Both the position numbers and the translations under genes were made by a program. A model generated the notes under the pieces. The model was not told the origin of the DNA. It searched no databases and was given only the letters and a program-made list of their open reading frames with translations. Positions 10,597-21,472 of a DNA stretch of 64,000 nucleotides are shown in pieces (positions within the stretch are counted from its first letter, which is position 1; each line of letters starts with the position of its first letter). This DNA comes from Incurvaria masculella (Eukaryota; Arthropoda; Insecta; Lepidoptera; Incurvariidae): assembly GCA_946894095.1 (NCBI GenBank), contig OX335650.1, positions 8,928,001-8,992,000 on the forward strand, given 5' to 3'.

Positions 10597-10965
10597 TTAA
10601 GGATGTTCCGACCCATACAATGTTTTTTTTACACAGAACGCAAAAAGTATTGCACTTTAAGGCACGAATTCGTAGAAAACATTAAATATAGCCATAGTAG
10701 TTGCAGCGAAAACATATTCACAATTTCAGTTTTAATGGTTTCGTTGTAATTGCCGATTAGAAGTTTTACACCGTTAGATGGCGCTGTTAAATAAAAATCG
10801 TATTTAAATAAATTGTAACAAAACCAATAATCCTGAAATTGTGAAATTGTTTTCGCTGCAAGTAATATGACTATATTAAACTTTTATTATTAATTCGTGG
10901 CTTAAAGTGCAATACTTTTTGCGTTATTTGTGCAAACAACTTTATATGGGTCGGAACAGCCTTAA
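10597..10965. mobile_element. TTAA-flanked hairpin MITE
   Basis: It starts TTAAGGATGTTCCGACCCAT and ends ATGGGTCGGAACAGCCTTAA, its inverse. Inner arms also pair: AACGCAAAAAGTATTGCACT with AGTGCAATACTTTTTGCGTT, and CAGCGAAAACA with TGTTTTCGCTG-like sequence. The loop contains GATGGCGCTGTT. The TTAA ends suggest piggyBac-type insertion. It is unrelated in sequence to the family at 2581-3127. Confidence 0.75.
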
Positions 10966-11165
10966 GCCGTATTACGGACCTCACATCTTTACTATCTGAT
11001 CTTGTCACATCCAAAACCATTATTTAAACTATCCAGTACCTATGTATATATTTTCTCTCTCGCACATTATACCTATTAGTGCTTGTATGACGATCGCCAG
11101 AAAAAACCGTTTCGTCGGAGTTGACTCTTTTTGTTCGATGAGTTATATTGGCAGATATATTTTTC

Positions 11166-11345
11166 AACTAGCTGCGGTACCCGGCTTCGCTCGGGTTAGT
11201 GTCGGCTATATTATCTCATGGATTAAAAGTAGCCTACATGACTTGTCCAAAATAGGGTCAAACTGGTCCAGGACAATGTATCCATGTACCAAATTTAATC
11301 AAGATCGTTCGAGCCGAAATAGCATGATTTAATGAGAAACATCCA
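11166..11345 (+). repeat. Decayed insect interspersed repeat
   Basis: TAGCTGCGGTACCCGGCTTC followed by GCTCGGGTTAGTGTCGGCTA is a widespread insect repeat opening. It is followed by ACCAAATTTAATCAAGATCG, the phrase typical of such elements. The 3' part of a similar element is seen separately at 12175-12390. The class (LINE, SINE or Helitron) is not resolved. Confidence 0.5.
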
Positions 11346-11584
11346 ATAATTCCCATTTAGAGCTTCGTTGACATTTGGTGGCTATTTAAAAAAAAACATT
11401 TGCCGCCAGAACCTTTCTGAACTTTCACTGCTACATTGCTTACCTAGTAAGTAACGTGTAACGTAGGTAAGTTTTGCGTGGACTCCAACCCATAGCCAGC
11501 CTCAACATCGAAAACAGTAACCCATCTCGAACATGACTGCTCCCAGAGATGCTATACATTGATAAAATACGCACATAAATCAGG

Positions 11585-11650
11585 TAAGTAGGTAGTGAGT
11601 GTTAAAGTCTTATAACTTGCGATAAGACTTTAACACACACTACTCACCCT
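11585..11650. repeat. Short inverted repeat
   Basis: GTAGTGAGTGTTAAAGTCTTAT pairs with ATAAGACTTTAACACACACTAC around a short AACTTGCG loop. This makes a strong hairpin with stems of about 22 bp. Confidence 0.7.
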
Positions 11651-11868
11651 TCTGGTAATGATGCGTTATATTAGGTAGCCTATAAGTTTTTAGTAGAATC
11701 AGGCTAGACGTAGATACAATCCGCATCTAAATCGAGTAATTGGTTCTCAAGGATTTAATTCTATTGATCGCTCCTCCGGCGATATACCGTGATGCCAAGT
11801 AGTCCTAAAGTTGCAGGAAATACCAAGCCGTACTTCGGTACAGTTAGTAAAAGTAAGCGCTGCCGCCG

Positions 11869-11890
11869 CGCCCCCCCCCCCCCCCCCCCT
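11869..11890 (+). repeat. C homopolymer tract
   Basis: A run of about 19 C residues lies in a GC-rich patch. Its length in the assembly is uncertain. Confidence 0.8.
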
Positions 11891-12054
11891 TCCCGCCGAG
11901 CCGTGCAGAGCATTGCAGTTTGTATGACAGACACATCTTAGCGTAAGCGAAACTGTATTCTACTTAGCCAATCCTAATTCCCGGGTAGTTAAATGTACGT
12001 GTACTAAGTTTTACAAATCGCTAGTGCCTTGAAAATTCGCCAAACGGACACAAC

Positions 12055-12150
12055 CGGCACGACGTCTCCCCTCACGTCCCCCCCCCCCCTCAGCCGCCCC
12101 GCCCCCGCCTCCGCTCCCCCGGCCGCTCCCGGCCCCGCTCCCCCTGGTGT
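12055..12150. promoter_or_regulatory. C-rich, CpG-containing patch
   Basis: The patch is very C-rich on the plus strand (CCCCGCCCCCGCC, CCCGGCCCCGCTCCCCC). It could belong to a promoter, but no TATA, initiator or downstream exon was found. Confidence 0.2.
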
Positions 12151-12174
12151 GAAGTAGCGCTACCGGCATCGTTT

Positions 12175-12390
12175 TCGCAGCCCCGTGAAAGTTCGAAAGC
12201 CCTTGGGCACAATATCTTTATAAATTGTAGCCTATGTGTTATTCTGATGTATAAGCTATATTATTGTAAAGTTTCATTAACATCCATTCAGTAGTTTTTA
12301 CGTGAAATAGTAACAAACATCCATCCATCCATCCATCCATCCATCCATCCATTATTACAAACTTTCCCCTTTATAATATTTATTAGATAA
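12175..12390 (+). repeat. 3' tail of insect interspersed repeat with (TCCA)n
   Basis: AATATCTTTATAAATTGTAG leads into AACATCCATTCAGTAGTTTT, then GTAACAAACATCCATCC with a (TCCA)n microsatellite at 12309-12350. It ends AAACTTTCCCCTTTATAATA. This ending is a familiar lepidopteran repeat terminus. It may be the 3' part of the family seen at 11166. Confidence 0.55.
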
Positions 12391-12800
12391 ACGATAAACT
12401 TTTGTTTTGTGCACGTGGTCGTGATGGTGGCAAGTGATGCTCTCAGCGAGACTGAACGTGTAGAAAGACATTGTTGAAAGACTGGAACTTATAGAACTTC
12501 CTGAATGTCGAATTTTGACGAAATTATTGATTGTTGACCGTGTTGTTTACTTGTGTTTGTTTTACCATCAAGGGATAGGCGACGACAGAAACAACGACAG
12601 CCAATGTTATCTTTTGCTGTGAGTGTTTGGAATAATAACGATTTAATTACCGAGTGCATCGATTATTTTAATTCGAAGCTCTCGGGCGAGTGTGATGTGA
12701 TATCGAAAACAATTCCACTAAATGTACGTTGGGCCTTTTAATTTGCATATATTCGCGGAGAGGCGGGCTAAGATCGTTTTGCCGCGATGGACGTAGTTTC

Positions 12801-13110
12801 GATTTCTTATATCTTATTTTTTCAATGAATCCCAGGCCGCGGCCCGAAATGCGCTCAAACGCTGACAGCGTGAATACAGTTGGCTCGAATCGCGCTGACA
12901 GTGTTTAGAGCCTCTATTACGAGTTACAAATTACTTATCGAATTTCGCTGCGCTCTTCGATTCTACAGGTTTACACATTGATTTGTAACTCGTATTAGAG
13001 GCTTTGAGCACTGTTAGCGCGATTCGGACCAACTGTTTTAAGACTGTCAGCGTTTGAGCGGAATTCGGACCGCCGCCTGGGATTCATTGAAAAAAGAAGA
13101 TACAAAAGAT
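12801..13110. mobile_element. Long inverted repeat, nested palindromes
   Basis: The outer arms include TTTTTTCAATGAATCCCAGG with CCTGGGATTCATTGAAAAAA, and GCTCAAACGCTGACAG with CTGTCAGCGTTTGAGC. Inside, at 12905-13006, a second palindrome AGCCTCTATTACGAGTTACAA pairs with TTGTAACTCGTATTAGAGGC. Its ends match the termini at 1173 and 2560. The whole structure folds over about 130 bp per arm. It is non-coding. Confidence 0.75.
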
Positions 13111-14344
13111 CGATGCGGCGCAGCCAAACGGTGCTACCTGTTTTTTCTCTGGCCCGGTGGTGGCAGCAGCGGACGCGTGGGCCACAGATAGTGGGCTCAC
13201 TCACACAGTCGCCGACTGCACCCACACACCCACGCGTGGGGCACACCGGCTGGCGCGCAGCCTCACGAACTTTCTAAGTTGTAGTTTGATATTTATTTGG
13301 TACTGCGAGTTGACAGGTCAGATCTCGATTTAATATCAGCGTGGTTTATCTGTTCAATATCCAATTGAAATCCAATTGATATTTGCACATAATATTATCG
13401 TAGTAGGTACCGCAGATTATGTATGTCATCATATGTGGATTAATATAGTACTCTATAATAATAGAGTAATATGAACAATTTGTGGTAGTACACTGTAGTT
13501 ACACTGGATAGAGAAAGAATTCCCAAGAGTGTAAGCAAGGGATCTCAATTTGACTTTCTTGACATGAAAATAAGTAAATTTAGAAATTTTTATTAAGAAT
13601 ATTTTGTTCAATGTATTGGCACACTATACCTAATTCTGTGACCTAATTAGTATTATTACGTAATGATACACTGTTTATCGTCTTTTTCTCTGTTTTAGAC
13701 GTCTATCTGATGCGTTCTACATTTAAGCATTTTGACGGAAAATTCCTTGTTCTATGTTCAGAAATCTGGTTTATCCGTCTGTATTATACTTACGCCGGCC
13801 GTTGTAAACCCGAGTTCAGACTGTTGATGGACCGAATCGTGGTGACGTCAGCATTGTTTAAGAAAAGCACCCTTCTCCGCATCATCACAAACTTTATTCA
13901 TTCAACATTTTAGAGAATAATTAATTAAAGTAATGCTCGATGACGCACGGGCAGTGTTAAAAAATTCAAATTAGACAGAACGCAATGACAGCCTTGTAAT
14001 GCGATAAAACGTGGTCATTATGCAGTCAAAAACTGTTAAGGCTGCGTATGAAGCTAGACAAATTCCCGATTTCCCCCCCGCCCCTCCGCTAGACGCCTAA
14101 GCAGCAGTGGCGCCGTGAATCTTAGGACAAAACTGAAATGAGATATTGTTAGAGCGACACCTATACGCCGTCGCTGGAACTTCGTGAAAGTTGTATCGAT
14201 CCCGCGGCAAGTCGTCAATGATCATACAACCAATCACAAGGCTCGAGATCACCCGCCATATTATTCACATTTCTGCTAGAAAACAGCCACCATTTCGTCA
14301 GACCTCTACTTCATGAAACGATTTACTATTTTCACATTGATCGT
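13111..14344. other. Intergenic, nothing identified
   Basis: No supported gene. The left 150 bp is GC-rich and the rest AT-rich. Open frames of 60-70 codons here carry no motif I recognise. Confidence 0.4.
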
Positions 14345-14440
14345 CAGTAGCTGGTTGGCGTAGCGCGTGAGACGTCTTATCTACAGTTATTGTTCGATGG
14401 GGGTGTCGGTTCGAATCCTGTAGGTTGCAAATTTTTTTTT
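14345..14440 (+). pseudogene. tRNA-Lys-like relic
   Basis: TAGCTGGTTGGCGTAGCGCG resembles a tRNA D-arm/A box. GTGAGACGTCTTATCTACAG resembles the tRNA-Lys (CUU) anticodon arm. GTCGGTTCGAATCCTGT is a T-arm/B box. A T-run follows about 15 bp later (near 14431), as a pol III terminator would. An extra stretch lies between the anticodon and T arms, and I cannot build a clean acceptor stem. It is therefore a decayed tRNA or a SINE head rather than a working tRNA. Confidence 0.4.
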
Positions 14441-14910
14441 TCTGTTTTTTTACTTTTTATTGTTAATGGTGTATAGTATATAATTATAGCGTGGGTTAGA
14501 CTTAATTGATTTACACATATAAAAAAATATTACTATTATTAATAGGTTTTGGTAAAAGTTTTTACCTGAGAAACAATTTTAAAAAGTATAAACGTCATTT
14601 GATACAATAAAAAGTAAAATAACACTTTTAAAAAGATTAAACGTGAGACGATGGAGAAATAATTTCCATACAACGAGCGCGCAAAAAATGACGCCACGCG
14701 ACTTACAACATTATATCGCCGTTCATAGCGCCGTAGCGCAGTGATGAAAACGGAGAAAAATCAAATTTTTTGTCTCCCAAATTGATAGGTAAATCGATAA
14801 ACATAAGAATTATTTTTCAATAAACCTGATGGTCGTTACGTCATTCTTCATTATTAGTGAGAGCCGAAACAAAGGCCAAATTCCTCCCGCGGCACAAGTG
14901 AAGTAAATTT

Positions 14911-15338
14911 ACTTTTTTAGGGTTCCGTACCCAAAAGGTGAAACCGGAACCCTATTACTAAGCCTCCGCTGTCCGTCCGTCCGTCCGTCCGTACGTCCGT
15001 CCGTCCGTCCGTCCGTCCGTACGTCCGTCCGTCCGTCCGTCCGTCCGCCCGTCCGTCCGTCCGTCCGTCCGTCCGTCCGTCCGTCCGTCCGTCCGTCCGT
15101 CCGTCCGTCCGTCTGTCCGTCTGTCACAGGGCTGTATCTCAGTAACCGTAACAGGTAGACAGCTGAAATTTTCACAGAGTGTGCATTTATTTTGCCGCTA
15201 TAATAACAAATAGGTAAGATTAAAAAATAATTAAAATTAAAGGGGGCTCCCATCCAAAAAAGTGTTTTTTTTGTTTTATTTTTTACGATGGTACGGAACC
15301 CTTCGTGTGCGAGTTCGACTCGCACTTGGCCGGTTTTT
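14911..15338 (+). mobile_element. (GTCC)n MITE, copy 2
   Basis: This is the most complete member. The left end is TTTTTTAGGGTTCCGTACCC. A (GTCC)n tract of about 160 bp follows (14959-15121), broken by a few GTAC/GCCC variants. Then come CAGCTGAAATTTTCACAGAG, TATTTTGCCGCTATAATAAC, and the right end GGTACGGAACCCTTCG with the hairpin GTGCGAGTTCGACTCGCAC. Confidence 0.85.
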
Positions 15339-15390
15339 GTACTAAGCAGGTACCTACGTCGCTTATTCATGTGACAAGTAGTGTCGACAC

Positions 15391-15681
15391 TTTTTAGGGT
15401 TCCGTACCCAAAGGGTGAAAACGGAACCCTATTACTAAGCCTCTGCTCTCCGTCCGTCCGTCCGTCCGTCCGTCTGTCACAGGGCTCTATCTCATGAACC
15501 GTAATAGGTAGGCAGCTGAAATTTTCACAGAGTGTGTATTTATTTTGCCGCTATAACAACAAATAGGTAAATAAAAAAAATATATAAAAATTAAAGGCCC
15601 ATGCAAAAGAAACGTGATTTTTGGTGTTGATGGTACGGAACCCTTCGTGTGCGAGTCCGACTCGCACATGGCCCGTTTTTT
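15391..15681 (+). mobile_element. (GTCC)n MITE, copy 3
   Basis: This is the same structure as copy 2, 50 bp downstream and in the same orientation. It has a shorter (GTCC)n run of about 25 bp at 15450-15475. It ends GTGCGAGTCCGACTCGCAC, then ATGGCCCGTTTTTTT. Confidence 0.85.
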
Positions 15682-16160
15682 TAGTTCAATTTGCTCTCCT
15701 GTGGTCGCCTGGTACGCAGTATCCTCTATTTAGCTGCTATTTGCCGCGGCAGCGAGTGCCGCGTCTTTTGTCGTTTGAACATCTTTTTTTCGACGTTGGC
15801 GACGTTGTCGTCGTTGTTCGTCGTTGTTGATGTCGAAAACGGAACCCTATTACTGCGTGCAATTGTATTCGGTGCGGTGCGTACCTAGATATGCGCTGCT
15901 CGTCGATTGTGCGCGGCGCGTACAATTGCGTAAGGTCGCGTATGCGCGCTCGTCGATTGTATCTCGTTCACTCGCGTCAGTCGCGCGGTCGCGCCGCGCC
16001 GAAGGGTCTTATAATATTTGGACGCTCGTCCGCTTCGCTGTAGCGCCACAGAGCAGCGCTGTGCAACAATCGAATAATGTAGATTTGTATTCGAATGAAT
16101 CTAATAACGGGAACAATCGAATAATTCGATTGTTTTTATTCGCAATCGCCTCTCGCTAGT
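15682..16160. other. Spacer between MITEs and satellite
   Basis: A GC-rich stretch with repeated CGTCGTTGTTCGTCG, then the isolated MITE fragment CGAAAACGGAACCCTATTAC at 15834-15853. Repeats of the GCGCGCTCGTCGATTGTA and GCTCGTCGATTGTGCGCGG kind follow. A 23-bp near-perfect palindrome around CAATCGAATAATTCGATTG lies at 16112-16134. No gene is supported. Confidence 0.5.
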
Positions 16161-18908
16161 CTACAACCAGTGTTTCCAATGATATAACGAAAACAATTTT
16201 TTACATGACAGACAGGTAGATCAGGTCGGGGCGTTTATATTGAGTGGTCGCTTGATGGGTCTACGATCAGTGTTTCCCATGATATAACGAAAACAAATTT
16301 TGACATGACAAACAGGTAGATCAGGTCGGGGCGTTTATTTTGAGTGGTCGCATGATGGGTCTAAGACCAGTGTTTCCCTGATATAACTAAAAACAATTTT
16401 GACATGACAGACAGGTAGATTAGGTCGGGGCGTTTATTTTGAGTGGTCGCATGATGGGTCTACGACCAGTGTTTTCCATGATATAACGAAAACAAATTTT
16501 GACATGACAGACGGGTAGATCAGGTCGGGACGTTTAATTTGAGTGGTCGCATCATGGGTCTACATCCAGTGTTTCCCATGATATAACGAAAACAAATTTT
16601 GACATGACAGACAGGTAGATCAGGTCGGGGCGTTTATTTTGAGTGGTAGCATGATGGGTCTACGACCAGTGTTTCCCATGATATAACGAAAACAAATTTT
16701 GACATGACAGACGGGTAGATCAGGTCGGGACGTTTACTTTGAGTGGTCGCATCATGGGTCTACGACCAGTGTTTTCCAAGATATAACGAAAACTAATTTT
16801 GACATGACAGACAGGTAGATCAGGTCGGGGCGTTTATTTTGAGTGGTCGCATGATGGGTCTACTACCAGTGTTTCCCATGATATAACGAAAACCAATTTT
16901 GACATGACAGACAGGTAGATCAGGTCGGGGCGGTTATTTTGAGTGGTCGCATGATGGGTCTACGACCAGTGTTTTCCATGATATAACGAAAACAAATTTT
17001 GACATGACAGACGGGTAGATCAGGTCGGGACGTTTATTTTGAGTGGTCGCATCATGGGTCTACAACCAGTGTTTCCCATGATATAACGAAAACAAATTTT
17101 GACATGACAGACAGGTAGATCAGGTCGGGGCGTTTATTTTGAGTGGTGTGGTAGCATGATGGGTCTACGACCAGTGTTTCCCATGATATAACGAAAACAA
17201 ATTTTGACATGACAGACGGGTAGATCAGGTCGGGACGTTTACTTTGAGTGGTCGCATCATAGGTCTACGACCAGTGTTTCCCAAGATATAACGAAAACAA
17301 ATTTTGACATGACAGACAGGTAGATCAGGTCGGGGCGTTTATTTTGAGTGGTAGCATGATGGGTCTACGACCAGTGTTTCCCATGATATAACGAAAACTA
17401 ATTTTGACATGACAGACGGGTAGATCAGGTCGGGACGTTTACTTTGAGTGGTCGCATCATGGGTCTACGACCAGTGTTTCCCAAGCTATAACGAAAACAA
17501 ATTTTGACATAACAGACGGGTAGATCAGGTCCGGGCGTTTACTTTGAGGGGTCGCATGATGGGTCTACGACCAGTGTTTCCCATGATATAACGAGAACAA
17601 ATTTTGACATGACAGGAAGTTAGACCAGGTCGGGGCGTTTATTTTGAGTGGTCGCATCATGGGTCTACGACCAGTGTTTTCCAAGATATAACGAAAACAA
17701 ATTTTGACATGACAGACAGGTAGATCAGGTCGGGGCGTTTATTTTGAGTGGTCGCATGATGGGTCTACTACCAGTGTTTCCCATGATATAACGAAAACAA
17801 ATTTTGACATGACAGGAAGTTAGATCAGGTCGGGGCGTTTATTTTGAGTGGTCGCATGATGGGTCTACGACCAGTGTTTCCCAAGCTATAACGAAAACAA
17901 ATTTTCACATGACAGACAGGTAGATCAGGTCCGGGCGTTTATTTTGAGTGGTCGCATGATGGGTCTACGACCAGTGTTTCCCATGATATAACGAAAACTA
18001 ATTTTGACATGACAGGAAGTTAGATCAGGTCGGGGCGTTTATTTTGAGTGGTCGCATGATGGGTCTACGACCAGTGTTTCCCAAGCTATAACGAAAACAA
18101 ATTTTCACATGACAGACAGGTAGATCAGGTCCGGGCGTTTATTTTGAGTGGTCGCATGATGGGTCTACGACCAGTGTTTTCCATGATATAACGAAAACAA
18201 ATTTTGACATGACAGACGGGTAGATCAGGTCGGGACGTTTACTTTGTGGTCGCATCATGGGTCTACGACCAGTGTTTTCCAAGATATAACGAAAACAAAT
18301 TTTGACATGACAGGAAGTTAGATCAGGTCGGGGCGTTTATTTTGAGTGGTCGCATGATGGGTCTACGACCAGTGTTTCCCAAGCTATAACGAAAACAAAT
18401 TTTGACATGACAGACGGGTAGATCAGGTCGGGACGTTTACTTTGTGGTCGCATCATGGGTCTACGACCAGTGTTTCCCAAGATATAACGAAAACAAATTT
18501 TGACATGACAGGAAGTTAGATCAGGTCGGGGCGTTTATTTTGAGTGGTCGCATGATGGGTCTACGACCAGTGTTTCCCAAGCTATAACGAAAACAAATTT
18601 TGACATGACAGACAGGTAGATCAGGTCCGGGCGTTTATTTTGAGTGGTCGCATCATGGGTCTACGACCAGTGTTTCCCATTATATATCAAAAACAAATTT
18701 TGACATGACAGGAAGTTAGACCAGGTCGGGGCGTTTATTTTGAGTGGTCGCATGATGGTCTACGACCAGTTTTCCCATGATATAACGAAAACAAATTTTG
18801 ACATGACAGGGAAGGTAAATCAGGTCGGAGCGTTTATTTTGAGTGGTCGCATGATGGGTCTACGACAAATGTTTCCCCAGATATAGCGAAAACATATTTG
18901 GTCATGAC
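16161..18908 (+). repeat. 100-bp satellite array, 28 monomers
   Basis: A unit starting CTACGACCAGTGTTTCCC, with ATATAACGAAAACAAATTTT, GACATGACAG, AGATCAGGTCGGG and ending GCATGATGGGT, repeats head to tail. Most units are exactly 100 bp. Exceptions are 99 (near 16361), 105 (17060) and 96 (18165 and 18361). Diagnostic variants are GACAGGT, GACGGGT or GGAAGTT before AGATCAGG; CATGATATA, CAAGATATA or CAAGCTATA; and CATGATGGG or CATCATGGG. The edge units (first three, last three) are the most diverged. It is non-coding. Confidence 0.95.
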
Positions 18909-19032
18909 ATAACATGTACAACACATGAAATTGAACTGAACCGTTCCTCCGAGATTAATATTGGAGTTTCTTTTCGTCATAGAATTTATTTTAATTTATT
19001 ATATTTTTAAATTTTTATTATTATTTTATTTT

Positions 19033-19185
19033 AGCTATTTGTTGTTATAGCGGTAAAATAAATACACACTCCGTGAACATTTCAGCTGCCTACCTAAGGC
19101 CCTGTGACAGACGGACGGACGGACGGACAGCGGAGGCTTAGTAATAGGGTTTCGTTTTCACCCTTTGGGTACGTTACCCTAAAAA
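19033..19185 (-). mobile_element. (GTCC)n MITE, copy 4, truncated
   Basis: Read on the minus strand it has the AGGGTAACGTACCC left end, a short (GTCC)n run (19110-19128), AGCTGAAATGTTCACGGAGT and TTTTACCGCTATAACAACAA. The hairpin end is missing; AT-rich sequence continues toward the satellite instead. Confidence 0.75.
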
Positions 19186-20348
19186 CGAACCAACAAAACC
19201 AAACATATTATTTATGTCATTTATTCTTTTCACGGAGTTTTCCTTCTGTTCATGTTATTAATTATTCTGTGCCGCCGACAAAAAATACAAAAATCCGCCC
19301 GCTGAGCTATCTGCCAAGGTCAGGTGACTTGTCCTGTTGCGACCCGTCCGCAATGAACGTACTTGCAGAGGCACGTTCCACGGGGAGGCGGATATTTGCG
19401 GCTGCCCCAATACTCGTAGTGCCCGCTAGGCTTGAGAAGGAGAATTTAGCATAATTACGTAATGACAGTCGTGGCACAATGGTTTCAGTGTCGTATTTTT
19501 GCTGCGAAGTTGAGAACCACACATATCGAAGTTCGGTTCCTGGAAACATCACTTTTTTATATTATAACAAATATTTTATTTATTTATGATATTTTTATTT
19601 ATTTATATCTTGCTCACCGAAAGTTACTAACCAGTGTCAATTATTTCGGCTTTAGACCTCAAAAACATTTGATTGAGAATTTTACAGCGCCATCTATGAA
19701 GTTCAGCTGATGCTCGTAGGAATTTGGTTCGGAACTTTGTTACTGTCGCGATCCCGAAAGCGATCTCCGCGTGCGGAGAGTCGTGCGGAGAGGCGTGCGC
19801 CCGCTTCGAAACATCGCAGCGGACTGAGGCTACCGAAATGGCGATAGATAGTCGCCAAGAGAACGAAAGGGAAAGGGATACTTTACGGTGCTCAGAAATT
19901 TTGTCGTAAGTCCAAAATTCATTTTTTTGATGCTTTGAATGAAAAATTGTGTCCAAATGCAACGATAATCATTCAAAAATTTGAAAATCATGATGCAAAT
20001 ATAATGTGAGATTACTAGCACTGTAATGAATACCAATTCTGAGAAATAAAGCATAATGTGAAAAAATCGACCTATTTTCGCGATTTTTTTCTATCGGGCC
20101 AATGTTATGCTATTGGAACAATAATCATTCAGATTAAGCGGATATAAGTGAAGTTTCATATAACGCAATTTTAGCATGATTAGTTCAATATTCTCTGAGA
20201 AATTAAGACAAAGCTAAGTGCGATTTAGCGTCATATGGAGCCTTAAAACAGCACTGAAAAGGTCGTGGACGCTTGGGTAACGTTGGATGAAATGCCCATT
20301 TATATCGTTCGCGTATAGCGTGTGACTTCCACCGCATCGTTCTATCCT
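19186..20348. other. Intergenic, nothing identified
   Basis: No recognised protein. A moderately GC-rich patch at about 19735-19860 has CGATCTCCGCGTGCGGAGAG, a local palindrome. Open frames on both strands across it (60-110 codons) have no motif I can name. Confidence 0.4.
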
Positions 20349-20702
20349 CAGAGTGGTCAGTCTGAGTTCTCACCTAAATTGGCGTTTACGGCAAACCGAT
20401 CGACTGGCGTTTTCTCCAAACTCCATACAAGTTTTTACTAAAGATTCTGTGGTTTTACTTCTTCAAGCTGTCAAAGTCAAACGCGGACTTCCGATTTGTA
20501 TGAAAACGCGGAGTGGACGTAAACGGCAACGTTGACGTATTTACGGCAACGTTGAGTAAGCTGTCAAATCAAGCTCGGACTCGCAAATGTTAGTTCGCTT
20601 ATCGCCCGCTGCGCGCGCTCTTCAATTTCTCCATACATTTGAAAACGCCAGTCGATCTGTTTACCATAACGCCAATTTAGGTACCAACTCAGGCTCTGAG
20701 CC
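20349..20702. mobile_element. Palindromic MITE, GGCGTTTACGGC family, copy 1
   Basis: The left arm ACCTAAATTGGCGTTTACGG continues to CAAACCGATCGACTGGCGTT. The right arm is the inverse: AACGCCAGTCGATCTGTTTA, then AACGCCAATTTAGGTACC. About 350 bp, with a CAAGCTGTCAAAGTCAAACG interior shared with the copies at 20697 and 44560. Confidence 0.8.
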
Positions 20703-20925
20703 TGTAGTCCCCGTTGTCACCTTAATTGGCATTTACGGCAAACCGATCGACTGGCGTTTTCCGTAAAAACGTCAAACTCCATACAAGTTTTTACTAGATA
20801 TTTTCTGGTTCTTCAAGCTGTCAAAGTCAAACTTGGACCCACTACGCTCGCTCCTCAATTTCTTCATACATTTGAAAACGCCAGTCGATCGGTTTGCCGT
20901 AAATGCCAATTTAGTTGACAAAGGA
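20697..20925. mobile_element. Palindromic MITE, GGCGTTTACGGC family, copy 2
   Basis: It starts GAGCCTGTAGTCC directly at the end of copy 1, with the arm AATTGGCATTTACGGCAAAC. It ends GTTTGCCGTAAATGCCAATT. The interior is shortened to about 130 bp relative to copy 1. The two are tandem with a shared or abutting boundary. Confidence 0.8.
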
Positions 20926-21472
20926 ACGAGATCTGCCATCTAGCGCGCCTATTATAAGACCAGTCGTCTCCAATTTTCTAAATCCATTAACCCAACTTAA
21001 ACCTACATGCCCATACGCAAACGTAATCTCAGACATATTGCAAGGTTTGTGTGGGTGCAACTGAATTTCCGGAGCACATTTGCGGAAATCGGCGATGTGG
21101 CCATCAGCGATGGGTCATTCAGAGTCCACCCCATTCCGAGGACCCGCTTCTTCTCTGCTTTGCTTTCGTTCCTCCTTCTAACACTCCTCATTTGCCTTAC
21201 TTACCCCCATTCCGATTCCCACTCCTAATTAAGACATATCCATTCCGTCTTGCAGTAGTCATCCCAGACGGCCAGACAATAGTTATTCAATACCGCATAG
21301 TAGTCATTCTGGAGGAGTTTTCGACTTTTATTTTCGACGATAGACGATTTTATCGAAACTGGCCGCACAATTTATTTATGATTGTGCGAAAATGTTTCGA
21401 TCGTCCTAACCAAATTGGCTGCACGAGCTTCTTTCATGCGTCTTCGAAAATTGTTATCGGCTGCGGTGTAAT

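Noticed and set aside
14909..15370. A 153-codon minus-strand frame with a TDGR repeat
   Set aside because: It is the translation of the (GTCC)n tract inside a MITE, not a protein gene.
16161..18908. CRISPR array
   Set aside because: Units are about 100 bp with no unique spacers, variation is spread over the whole unit, and the surrounding genome is eukaryotic.
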